NCBI GenBank assembly: GCA_963543845.1
Contig: CAUUCL010000004.1
Span: 12,373 to 76,372 of the forward strand
From: CAUTNH01 sp963543845
Lineage (GTDB): Bacteria; Bacillota_I; Bacilli_A; Acholeplasmatales; Acholeplasmataceae
DNA: 64,000 nucleotides
Direction: 5' to 3'
Shown: in pieces, positions 52,169 through 59,218 of the stretch
Position numbering within the stretch: the stretch's first letter is position 1
Layout of the letters: each line of letters opens with the position of its first letter
Notes under the pieces: generated by a model
Seen by the model: only the letters and a program-made list of their open reading frames with translations
Database searches by the model: none
What the model was told of the DNA's origin: nothing
Translations under genes and position numbers: made by a program

Positions 52169-52289
52169 TTTTATCACAACCTATGCTAAATATAATAACA
52201 AAAACGCCCCTTTTTGTAAAGTATAATAAATGAAAAAATAATATAATAAGGCATAATTTGTCTTTAAATATGTAAAAAATAATACTTTA

Positions 52290-52298
52290 TGATATAAT
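52290..52298 (+). promoter_or_regulatory. extended -10 promoter of tRNA-His/tRNA-Gln
   Basis: TGA-TATAAT (52290-52298), 21 bases before tRNA-His. The -35 (about 52270-52275, ATGTAA) is weak, as is common with extended -10 boxes. Confidence 0.7.
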
Positions 52299-52319
52299 AC
52301 ATTTTGCTAGTTTATATAT

Positions 52320-52393
52320 GGCGGTCTTGGCGAAGTGGTTAACGCACCAGATTGTGGCTCTGGCACGCATGGGTTCAACTCCCATAGGCCGCC
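52320..52393 (+). tRNA. tRNA-His (anticodon GUG)
   Basis: Acceptor GCGGTCT / AGGCCGC with an extra 5' G (G-1) opposite C73, a tRNA-His identity feature; anticodon loop TTGTGGC giving GTG; T-arm ATGGG-TTCAACT-CCCAT. CCA not encoded. Confidence 0.95.
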
Positions 52394-52406
52394 AATAGCA
52401 AGACAT

Positions 52407-52478
52407 AGGCCCATAGCCAAGCGGTAAGGCAACAGACTTTGACTCTGTCACTCGTTGGTTCAAATCCAGCTGGGCCTG
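52407..52478 (+). tRNA. tRNA-Gln (anticodon UUG)
   Basis: Acceptor AGGCCCA / TGGGCCT with discriminator G; anticodon loop CTTTGAC giving TTG; T-arm TTGG-TTCAAAT-CCAG. It follows tRNA-His by 13 bases and shares its promoter. CCA not encoded. Confidence 0.94.
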
Positions 52479-52571
52479 TATTTATTTTGTTAATAAGAAA
52501 TAATTTAAGTATTTTAAGTTATTTTTGTTATAATTTATATAGTTTATTAAGTCTATAAGGAGTGTTATAAA

Positions 52572-52970
52572 ATGAATAAAAAAATTCAACCAGAATATCA
52601 TACAGCGACTGTTACATGCTCAACATGCGGTAATACTTTTAAGGTTGGTTCAACTAAGGACGATATTAAAGTTGATACATGCTATAATTGCCATCAATTC
52701 TACACAGGTGCCCAAAGCCAAGCGCAAGCAACTGGAAGAGTTGAGATGTTCAACAAAAAATTCCAAGCTGGTGAAAAAGCTAAAAAAGAAATGGTAAAAA
52801 GAACTAAAGCTAAAGAAGAAAGAGAAAAACAAAGAGAAGAAGAAACTCCTAAAAAAACTTCTAAAGTTTTAGATACTACTAAAAAGTCAGCACCTAAAAA
52901 AGAGGCTGCGAAAAAACCAGCAGCAGAGAAAAAAACAACTGCATCAACAACTACAAAACGTGATAAATAA
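52572..52970 (+). CDS. rpmE: 50S ribosomal protein L31 with long basic C-terminal tail
   Basis: Large-subunit ribosomal protein of the zinc-binding (C+) type: the Cys pairs are CSTC (about 16-19) and CYNC (about 37-40), with MNKKIQPEYHTATVTC at the N-terminus and GRVEMFNKKF near residue 60, where ordinary L31 ends at about 70. The protein goes on to 132 residues with a Lys/Glu helix (KAKKEMVKRTKAKEEREK) and a Lys/Ala/Thr-rich low-complexity end (KKEAAKKPAAEKKTTAST). Long L31 tails are known in some Mollicutes; the role is unknown. RBS AAGGAG. It has its own terminator. Confidence 0.94.
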   Translation: MNKKIQPEYHTATVTCSTCGNTFKVGSTKDDIKVDTCYNCHQFYTGAQSQAQATGRVEMFNKKFQAGEKAKKEMVKRTKAKEEREKQREEETPKKTSKVLDTTKKSAPKKEAAKKPAAEKKTTASTTTKRDK

Positions 52971-52987
52971 TTATCACGTTTTTTAAA
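52957..52987 (+). terminator. terminator after rpmE
   Basis: Stem AACGTGATAA / TTATCACGTT overlapping the rpmE stop codon, followed by TTTT. Confidence 0.9.
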
Positions 52988-52991
52988 AATT

Positions 52992-53435
52992 ATGGATAAT
53001 CTAATAAACAAATTAGTTTGCTTTGCTAAAAAAAATAATAAATTAGATATTCCAATTGCCTCTTTTATAATTGATGATAAAAATAAATTATTATCTATTT
53101 CTAAAAATAATAAAGAAAAAAAACATAGTCCCACGGGACATGCTGAGATTATTGCAATAAATAAACTTAGCAAAAAATTAAAATCATGCTATTTAAATGA
53201 TTATACAATCATAACAACACTAGAACCATGTCCGATGTGCTATTTTGCAATATTAGAGGCAAGAATAAAAAAAATAATATATCTTGCTAAAGATTATAAA
53301 AAAGGTTTTTTAAATGGACCTTTAAACTACTATGAAAAAACAAATCCTAAAATAAGGCCAGATGTAGTATATATAGAAAATAAAGAAGCATCAGATATTG
53401 TTACTGACTTTTTTAAAAAAATAAGAAAGTTTTAA
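52992..53435 (+). CDS. tadA: tRNA-specific adenosine deaminase TadA
   Basis: Converts A34 to inosine in tRNA-Arg(ACG). The 147-residue deaminase has the zinc ligands and catalytic Glu in GHAEIIA (His50, Glu52) and EPCPMC (Cys80, Cys83). The start ATG at 52992 is close to the rpmE terminator with no evident RBS, so expression may depend on readthrough. It precedes the SRP RNA gene. A general cytidine/guanine deaminase is the alternative, but the CPMC spacing and length favour TadA. Confidence 0.88.
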   Translation: MDNLINKLVCFAKKNNKLDIPIASFIIDDKNKLLSISKNNKEKKHSPTGHAEIIAINKLSKKLKSCYLNDYTIITTLEPCPMCYFAILEARIKKIIYLAKDYKKGFLNGPLNYYEKTNPKIRPDVVYIENKEASDIVTDFFKKIRKF

Positions 53436-53533
53436 TTAAGCATCGCTATTCAAGTAAAAACTGTGAACCTGGTCAGGCCTTGACGGGAGCAGCCATAAGC
53501 AATCTTTTTATTGTGGGTAGCGATGCTTAATTA
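53433..53533 (+). ncRNA. ffs: small SRP RNA (4.5S / scRNA)
   Basis: The signal recognition particle RNA: the apical domain shows the conserved GAACCTGGTCAGGCC and GGGAGCAGCCA strands that bind Ffh. The outer stem is formed by exactly complementary sequences at about 53431-53448 and 53514-53531 (AAGCATCGCTA / TAGCGATGCTT plus flanking AT pairs). The transcript boundaries are approximate. It lies between tadA and a membrane protein gene. Confidence 0.93.
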
Positions 53534-53553
53534 AAATTTTAAAAGGAGTATGT

Positions 53554-54180
53554 ATGAAAGTTAATTATAAAGTTTTCCAAAAACTAAATCGTGAGCCTGA
53601 TATTATTCAAAATATTAAAGGTAAAAATTATAAGATTTATCTTTCAACTGAAAGTGAAAAAAATAATATTTTAAAAAATCAAGTTACCTCAATTTTTACA
53701 AGCAGCAATGATGAGTATAGGGTATTAGTTGATAAAAGTGCCTATGAGTATAAAATGAATAAGTTGTACTTTGAAAAGGAATTAAATGAAATTAGAATAA
53801 ACTTTGTAGAAAAAGTTACAAAACTTCAAAGATGCTCACTCTTTTTTGTGATGATACCTATTTCAATAATTTTAATTGTTGCAGTTAGCGTAATTCTTGC
53901 GCTTAATAACAAACTTAAAGCAGCAGGAGATCAATCAGGTTCTATATATCTTATCGCAAGTTTAATGGCTCTTGTATTTTCTACAAGCATTTCAATAAAT
54001 AAATTTATTAAGTTTAAAGTTACTAAATACTCAGAAGAGATGGAAAAAGGAATTGAGAATGCACTAGGCACAGAAAGATTAAATGAGTTATCTAAATCAA
54101 TGGAAGAGTATAATCAGTTAAAAAGCAATCTTGCAAGCGAAGAATTAAATAAAATTGATGATAATAAAAAAACGAGTTAA
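53554..54180 (+). CDS. hypothetical membrane protein with two helices
   Basis: A 208-residue protein with two membrane helices (about 92-115, LFFVMIPISIILIVAVSVIL, and 125-145, IYLIASLMALVFSTSISI), a positively charged N-terminal half and a C-terminal helical tail (SEEMEKGIENALGTERLNELS). Both ends are predicted cytoplasmic. RBS AAGGAG at good spacing, and an efficient terminator follows, so it is expressed. No family recognised. Confidence 0.75.
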   Translation: MKVNYKVFQKLNREPDIIQNIKGKNYKIYLSTESEKNNILKNQVTSIFTSSNDEYRVLVDKSAYEYKMNKLYFEKELNEIRINFVEKVTKLQRCSLFFVMIPISIILIVAVSVILALNNKLKAAGDQSGSIYLIASLMALVFSTSISINKFIKFKVTKYSEEMEKGIENALGTERLNELSKSMEEYNQLKSNLASEELNKIDDNKKTS

Positions 54181-54196
54181 TCTCGTTTTTTTATTT
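54163..54196 (+). terminator. terminator before mnmG
   Basis: Stem AAAAACGAG / CTCGTTTTT with a 5-base loop containing the stop codon of the upstream gene, followed by more T. Confidence 0.92.
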
Positions 54197-54215
54197 TTAA
54201 AGTATAATAAATGCT

Positions 54216-56093
54216 ATGAATAATAAATACGATGCAATTATTGTTGGCGCAGGACATGCTGGATCTGAGGCTGCTAATATACTTTGCAAGCAAAATTTTA
54301 AAACACTTTTAATTACAATCGATAAAAATAAGATTGCCTCTTTACCATGCAATCCTGCAATGGGAGGACCTGCTAAGGGGATTTTAATTAAAGAAGTAGA
54401 TGCCCTAGGTGGGCTAATTGGGGTATGCTCTGATATGACTTGCATTCAAAAAAGAGTATTAAATGAATCAAAAGGACCTGCAGTTTGGGCTTTAAGAATG
54501 CAGATAGATAAAATGGAATATCCTAAGAATATGCTTAAACTACTTTCAAAGAATAAAAATCTCGATATTATAGAAGGCGTTGTAGATGATCTAATAATAG
54601 ATAATAATAAAGTATGTGGGGTAGTTTTAGAAAATAATGATAAATACTACTCTAGTGGAGTAGTCATAACAACAGGCACATATTTAAAAAGTCATATCCT
54701 AATTGGAAGTGAGGTTCAAAATTTTGGACCTGATGGAGATAAAACTAATCATAATTTAAGCAATAACTTAAAAAAATATGGCTTTGAGATAACAAGACTA
54801 AAAACAGGAACCCCTCCAAGAATTATCTCAAAAACCATCGACTTTACAAAATCGGTTATGCAAGAAAGTGATAATAAAAATTTATTTTTTTCATATGATA
54901 ATAAGAATTTAAAAGATGATAATTTTAAACCAGTTAATTGTTATATTACAAAAACTACCTTAAATACTAAGGATGTAATAGTATCTAATATTAGTAAATC
55001 TCCAATATACTCAGGTAAGATTGAAGGTGTTGGTCCAAGATATTGTCCTAGTATTGAAGATAAGATTATGCGCTTTAAAGAAAAAGATACGCATCAAATA
55101 TTTTTAGAACCAGAAGATAAAGAATTTAGCCTAACATATCCGCAAGGACTATCATCTAGTATGCCAAGGGATGTGCAAAAAAAGTTTGTAAGAAGTATTC
55201 CTGGGTTTGAAAATGCCAAAATTAAAAGATATGGATATGCTATTGAATATGATGGAATAAATCCGATTGAATTAAAAGCATCACTTGAAACTAAAAAAAT
55301 AGATAATCTTTTTTGTGCGGGTCAGATAAATGGTACTAGTGGATATGAAGAAGCAACAGCTCAAGGGATAATCGCAGGGATAAATCTGGGATTAAAGCTA
55401 AAAAACAAAGAACCTTTAATTTTAAAAAGGTATGAATCATATATTGGGGTTTTAATAGATGATTTAATTACAAAAGGTGCTAAAGAGCCATACCGCATGC
55501 TTACATCTCGTGCTGAGTATAGACTAATTCTTAGAGATGATAATGCCATATTTAGACTTCGCCCTTATGCCATTAGATATAATTTAATCGATAAGAAAAA
55601 AGAAAATGAGTTTTTAAAAGTTTTAGATGATATAAAAAGTGCTAAAGAATATTTTAAAAATACATATCTTTATCCCAAAGAGATAAATGGTGTTTTATTA
55701 AATAATAACTTATCTAAAATAAATAATAAGATAAGCCTTGATGAATTCATTAAAAGACCCGAGATAAATTTAGAAAATATTAAAAAAATAATAAATCTTG
55801 ATTATTCTGATGAGGTATTAAATGAAGTTATAATTGATTTGAAATATGATGGCTATATTAAAAAAGAAGAAGAGCAAATTAGTAAAATGAAAGCATTAGA
55901 AAATTTATATCTTGGAGTAAATTTTGATTATAAAAAAGTTAAAAATCTTGCCTTTGAAGCAAGAGAAAAGCTTGAAAAAATAAAACCAGAAACACTAGGT
56001 CAGGCTTCAAGAATACTTGGAGTAAATCCAAGTGACATATCAATTTTAATGATTTATCTAAAGGCTATAAAAGGAGTTATTAAAAATGATTGA
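54216..56093 (+). CDS. mnmG: tRNA uridine-5-carboxymethylaminomethyl modification enzyme MnmG (GidA)
   Basis: FAD-dependent partner of MnmE that modifies wobble U34 of several tRNAs. The 625-residue length is normal. Seen: the dinucleotide-binding motif VGAGHAGSEAA (about 10-20), CNPAMGGPAKG, the FAD/fold signatures GTYLKSHI and LKTGTPPRI, CPSIEDKIMRF, the AQGIIAGINLG end of the FAD domain and the C-terminal TSRAEYRLILRDDNA and QASRILGVNPSDISILMIYL. It overlaps rsmG by 8 bases. mnmE is not in the window. Confidence 0.97.
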   Translation: MNNKYDAIIVGAGHAGSEAANILCKQNFKTLLITIDKNKIASLPCNPAMGGPAKGILIKEVDALGGLIGVCSDMTCIQKRVLNESKGPAVWALRMQIDKMEYPKNMLKLLSKNKNLDIIEGVVDDLIIDNNKVCGVVLENNDKYYSSGVVITTGTYLKSHILIGSEVQNFGPDGDKTNHNLSNNLKKYGFEITRLKTGTPPRIISKTIDFTKSVMQESDNKNLFFSYDNKNLKDDNFKPVNCYITKTTLNTKDVIVSNISKSPIYSGKIEGVGPRYCPSIEDKIMRFKEKDTHQIFLEPEDKEFSLTYPQGLSSSMPRDVQKKFVRSIPGFENAKIKRYGYAIEYDGINPIELKASLETKKIDNLFCAGQINGTSGYEEATAQGIIAGINLGLKLKNKEPLILKRYESYIGVLIDDLITKGAKEPYRMLTSRAEYRLILRDDNAIFRLRPYAIRYNLIDKKKENEFLKVLDDIKSAKEYFKNTYLYPKEINGVLLNNNLSKINNKISLDEFIKRPEINLENIKKIINLDYSDEVLNEVIIDLKYDGYIKKEEEQISKMKALENLYLGVNFDYKKVKNLAFEAREKLEKIKPETLGQASRILGVNPSDISILMIYLKAIKGVIKND

Positions 56094-56724
56094 AGAATTT
56101 AAAAAATATCTTTTAGATAATTTTAATAAAATTGATAATTTAGATGATAAATTAAAAAAGTTAAATGATTATTATCTATTTTTAATTGATTATAATAAAA
56201 AAATAAATTTAACTAGGATAACAGGTGAAGAAGATGTTTATTATAAGCATTTCCTAGATAGCCTAATTCCTTTTAAAAATATAACATTAGATAATAAGAA
56301 TTTATTTGATATTGGAAGTGGTGCAGGTTTTCCAGGGGTTGTTCTTGCAATTTTTAATCCTTTATTAAAAGTTGTTTTATGTGAGTCGATAAATAAAAAA
56401 GCAGTCTTTTTAGATAATCTTATAAGATATCTTAAATTAGAAAATGCGATGGTATATACTGGTAGAGCGGAAGATTATTATAAAATAAGCAATAATAAAT
56501 TTGACTATATCACCGCAAGAGCTGTATCTAGTATTGATAATCTGTTAAAGTACTCGGTTAATCTCGTAGATAATAATTCAAAAGTTATTCTTTATAAAGG
56601 ATTAAATTATCAGGATGAATTAAAAGAAGTTAAATCTAAAAAATTTAATTTAAAGAAAAAAATAGAATTTAATTTACCCAAAGAATATGGTAGTAGAGTG
56701 TGCCTTGTTTATACTTTACGTTAG
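56086..56724 (+). CDS. rsmG: 16S rRNA (guanine-N7)-methyltransferase RsmG (GidB)
   Basis: Methylates a guanine near the 530 loop of 16S rRNA with SAM. The 212-residue protein has the family phrases NLTRITGEEDVYYKHFLDSL, the SAM-binding motif FDIGSGAGFPGVVLAI (about 65-80), ESINKKAVFLDNL and ITARAVSSIDNLL. The RBS lies inside the end of mnmG and the genes are coupled, as is usual for gidA-gidB. Confidence 0.96.
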   Translation: MIEEFKKYLLDNFNKIDNLDDKLKKLNDYYLFLIDYNKKINLTRITGEEDVYYKHFLDSLIPFKNITLDNKNLFDIGSGAGFPGVVLAIFNPLLKVVLCESINKKAVFLDNLIRYLKLENAMVYTGRAEDYYKISNNKFDYITARAVSSIDNLLKYSVNLVDNNSKVILYKGLNYQDELKEVKSKKFNLKKKIEFNLPKEYGSRVCLVYTLR

Positions 56725-56733
56725 ATAAGTTTA

Positions 56734-56804
56734 CAAATTTATGGGAATGAAAATACAAAAAGTATAGGAATGAAATCTCCAAATTTATAGGAATGTATTA
56801 TAAT
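56734..56804 (+). repeat. three direct repeats with exact 23-bp period upstream of ATPase copy 3
   Basis: The core TATRGGAATG occurs at 56740-56749 (TATGGGAATG), 56763-56772 (TATAGGAATG) and 56786-56795 (TATAGGAATG), each 23 bases apart. Copies one and three also share a preceding CAAATT. The last copy ends 3 bases before the TATAAT -10 at 56799-56804 of the ATPase gene, so the array covers the -35 position and everything upstream to the rsmG stop. Confidence 0.88.
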
Positions 56805-56827
56805 TAGATTGTAAGGGTATGAAATAT

Positions 56828-58105
56828 ATGCTAGATAAGAGTAAATATAAAAATCGAATTATTGATGAAACATTAAAAAAATATTTAACTATATTTGGCG
56901 CAGTCTGTATAGAAGGTCCTAAGTGGTGTGGCAAAACATGGACATCCTTATATCATTCAAATAGTCATATCATGTTAGGAGATCCTAGCAAAAACTTTCA
57001 AAATAGAGAACTTGCCAAACTTGATTATGATATTGCTTTAGACGGAACATATCCAAGGCTAATTGATGAATGGCAAGAAATACCAGCATTATGGGATGCT
57101 ATAAGATATAAGGTTGATTTTAAAAAACAGAAAGGTCAATTTATTCTTACTGGTTCTTCTACACCCAATCATAAAGGAATCCTACATAGCGGAATAGGTC
57201 GGATTGCTACATTAAAAATGCTTCCTATGAGCTTATATGAGGCTGGTTTTTCAGATGGCAGTGCTTCACTTTGGGATTTATGCAATAACAAATTTAGTAA
57301 TAAGTCATCTAATAATACATCATTGATGGAACTTGCACAATTTATAGTAAGAGGCGGCTGGCCTGATAATGTGGATGTTAATTTGGATGATATAAAAATA
57401 ATACCTAGAAAATACATTAGTTCAATTTTAAAAAATGATATATTTGTTGTAGAGAATAAATCATATAATGTTCATAAAATGGAATTACTACTAAAATCTC
57501 TTGCTAGGAATGAATCAACTACGGTATCTAATAATAAGATACTTAATGATATAAAAGAAAATGCTAATGAATCGGTTGATATAGATACTGTTAATAACTA
57601 CCTAAATTTATTTAATAGATTATTTATTTTAGATGATATTTATCCATATTCAGAAAATATTAAATCTAAAATTAGAATTAAGCAATCAAGAAAAAGACAC
57701 TTTGTAGATCCATCATTAGCGTGTGGGGTTTTAAATATTACACCTGATATGTTAATTGATGATTTAAAGACATTTGTCTTTATGTTTGAGTCATTATGTC
57801 TAAGAGATCTTAGAATTTACGCGATGGCTAATGATTATAATCTCTTTCATTATCAAGATTATGAAAACAATGAAATAGATGCGGTATTAGAACTAGGAGA
57901 TGGAAATTGGTGTGCTATTGAGATAAAACTTGGAGCAAACCAAATTGATGATGCTGCTAAAAACTTAATAAGGATTAGTAAAAAAATTGAGGAAAAAGGC
58001 GGTAAAAAACCTAAAATTTTATGTGTTATTTGCGGTCTTACTAATTTTTCATATCTACGTGATGATGGTCTATATGTTGTTGGAATAACATCTTTGAAAA
58101 ATTAA
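56828..58105 (+). CDS. AAA_14/DUF4143 family ATPase (copy 3)
   Basis: A 425-residue P-loop ATPase. I prefer the ATG at 56828 (MLDKSKYKNRIID), 10 bases from AAGGG; an ATG at 56819 is only 1 base from it. Seen: Walker A EGPKWCGKTWTS (about 31-42), Walker B RLIDEWQEIP (about 76-85), ILTGSSTPNH, GRIATLKMLPMSLYEAG, the DUF4143 part (RKYISSILKNDIF) and a nuclease-like end with IDAVLELGDGNWCAIEIKLG, a clear D-x(n)-ExK. This sequence differs from copies 1 and 2 and belongs to another branch, the archaeal-ATPase/DUF4143 type with GPKWCGKT. It stands alone behind its own promoter and repeats. Confidence 0.86.
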   Translation: MLDKSKYKNRIIDETLKKYLTIFGAVCIEGPKWCGKTWTSLYHSNSHIMLGDPSKNFQNRELAKLDYDIALDGTYPRLIDEWQEIPALWDAIRYKVDFKKQKGQFILTGSSTPNHKGILHSGIGRIATLKMLPMSLYEAGFSDGSASLWDLCNNKFSNKSSNNTSLMELAQFIVRGGWPDNVDVNLDDIKIIPRKYISSILKNDIFVVENKSYNVHKMELLLKSLARNESTTVSNNKILNDIKENANESVDIDTVNNYLNLFNRLFILDDIYPYSENIKSKIRIKQSRKRHFVDPSLACGVLNITPDMLIDDLKTFVFMFESLCLRDLRIYAMANDYNLFHYQDYENNEIDAVLELGDGNWCAIEIKLGANQIDDAAKNLIRISKKIEEKGGKKPKILCVICGLTNFSYLRDDGLYVVGITSLKN

Positions 58106-58112
58106 ATGTTAG

Positions 58113-58277
58113 ATGATATACCTTGGATATGGTAAGTATGATTTTGATAAGGATGAAATAAAATATTCCCAAATAAGAGATAATCGTCATATAGAAAAAA
58201 ACTTTCTATTATTTAATAATTATACTTCTATTGATGTAACAATCGATGATGCATATAATTACGTTATAGGAAATTAA
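58113..58277 (+). other. short open frame of 54 codons, possible gene remnant
   Basis: From an ATG at 58113 the frame reads MIYLGYGKYDFDKDEIKY and RHIEKNFLLFNNYTSIDVTI to a TAA at 58277. There is no RBS. The composition is protein-like (mixed polar and aromatic), so it may be the tail of a decayed gene. It lies directly after ATPase copy 3. No family recognised; the frame may be chance. Confidence 0.3.
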
Positions 58278-58325
58278 CCAGAAGGTAGAAAGTAGTTTAT
58301 TAACTAATTATAATTTTCAAAAATT

Positions 58326-58354
58326 TTGACAAAAAATAGACTTTATTATATAAT
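58326..58354 (+). promoter_or_regulatory. promoter of tRNA-Glu(UUC)
   Basis: Perfect consensus: -35 TTGACA (58326-58331), 17-base spacer, -10 TATAAT (58349-58354). The tRNA begins 34 bases later. Confidence 0.92.
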
Positions 58355-58388
58355 TTAACTTGCTTTGTTAAATCAAGGCAAAACATAT

Positions 58389-58461
58389 GGCCCGTTGGAG
58401 AAACGGTCAACTCACATGCCTTTCACGCATGCATTTATGGGTTCAAATCCCGTACGGGTCA
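58389..58461 (+). tRNA. tRNA-Glu (anticodon UUC)
   Basis: Acceptor GGCCCGT / ACGGGTC with discriminator A; anticodon loop CTTTCAC giving TTC; T-arm ATGGG-TTCAAAT-CCCGT. CCA not encoded. Sister of the tRNA-Glu(CUC) at 39191. Confidence 0.95.
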
Positions 58462-58473
58462 AATCTAAGAATT

Positions 58474-58502
58474 TAAAGCTCGCTTTGAAAGTGGGCTTTT
58501 AT
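58474..58502 (+). terminator. terminator after tRNA-Glu(UUC)
   Basis: Stem AAGCTCGCTTT / AAGTGGGCTT (one mismatch and wobble pairs) followed by TTTATTATTTT. Confidence 0.75.
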
Positions 58503-58586
58503 TATTTTAATTGTTATTCATAATATTTGCATTTTTCATTTATTTGTGGTAGTATTTTAAGCGTTATAAAAGGAGTGGTTTAAAAT

Positions 58587-59168
58587 ATGAATAAAAACCA
58601 GTCAATGGTAGATATCGTAGATCAGTATTTAAGAGAGACAAAAAAACCGCAAGAACTTAGTGCGATAGTTGAGTATGTTGCTAAAGAAAAAGATTTTGAA
58701 ACAACCGATATCGATAGAATAAACCAGTTATATCTTGATATATCAACTAGTGGAAAATATGTATATATCGGAGATAATAAATGGGATTTAAAAGAGAGAA
58801 ATCTTGAATTTTGGGATAAAGATGGAATAGCATTTTTAACAGATGAGGAAAAACAAAAATTAAATGATACATCTGATGATTATATCGACTTAGATTTTTC
58901 AGACTTTGATAAAGAAGAGTTTATGAAAAAAATCGAAAATATTAAAGACGATGAAGATGAAGAAGATGAGGAAATGACACACGAAGATAAAGAGGCTTTA
59001 AAAGAAGAGCAAGAATATATGGATGTGGAACTTCCAAGTCAAAATGATCAAGAAGATGAAAAAGTACTTGATATAAATGATTTAGACTTTGACTATGACG
59101 AGTTAGATGAAGAAGAAGAAAAATATAACGAGGCCATGGATGAGTTTGAACATATGTATGATGAGTAA
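58587..59168 (+). CDS. rpoE: RNA polymerase delta subunit
   Basis: Accessory subunit of Gram-positive RNA polymerase that weakens non-specific nucleic acid binding and speeds recycling. The N-terminal HARE-HTH-like domain (about 1-85: SMVDIVDQYLRE, ELSAIVEYVAKEK, GDNKWDLKE) is followed by an intensely acidic, disordered tail (EDEEDEEMTHEDKE, DELDEEEEKYNEA). 193 residues, close to the usual 170-200. It lies upstream of pyrG and fba, the conserved Gram-positive order. RBS AAGGAG. Confidence 0.95.
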   Translation: MNKNQSMVDIVDQYLRETKKPQELSAIVEYVAKEKDFETTDIDRINQLYLDISTSGKYVYIGDNKWDLKERNLEFWDKDGIAFLTDEEKQKLNDTSDDYIDLDFSDFDKEEFMKKIENIKDDEDEEDEEMTHEDKEALKEEQEYMDVELPSQNDQEDEKVLDINDLDFDYDELDEEEEKYNEAMDEFEHMYDE

Positions 59169-59218
59169 AATATTAAAGAGCTTAAAAATATAGGCTCTTT
59201 TATTTTAAAAGGAGAAAT

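Noticed and set aside
52700..53173. Minus-strand open frame opposite rpmE and tadA
   Set aside because: Hydrophobic-looking translation is the complement of a Lys-rich tail; no RBS or start context.
56740..56795. Could the 23-bp-period repeats be a CRISPR array?
   Set aside because: The repeat core is only about 10 bases with 13-base gaps, there are three copies on a promoter and no cas genes anywhere in the window.
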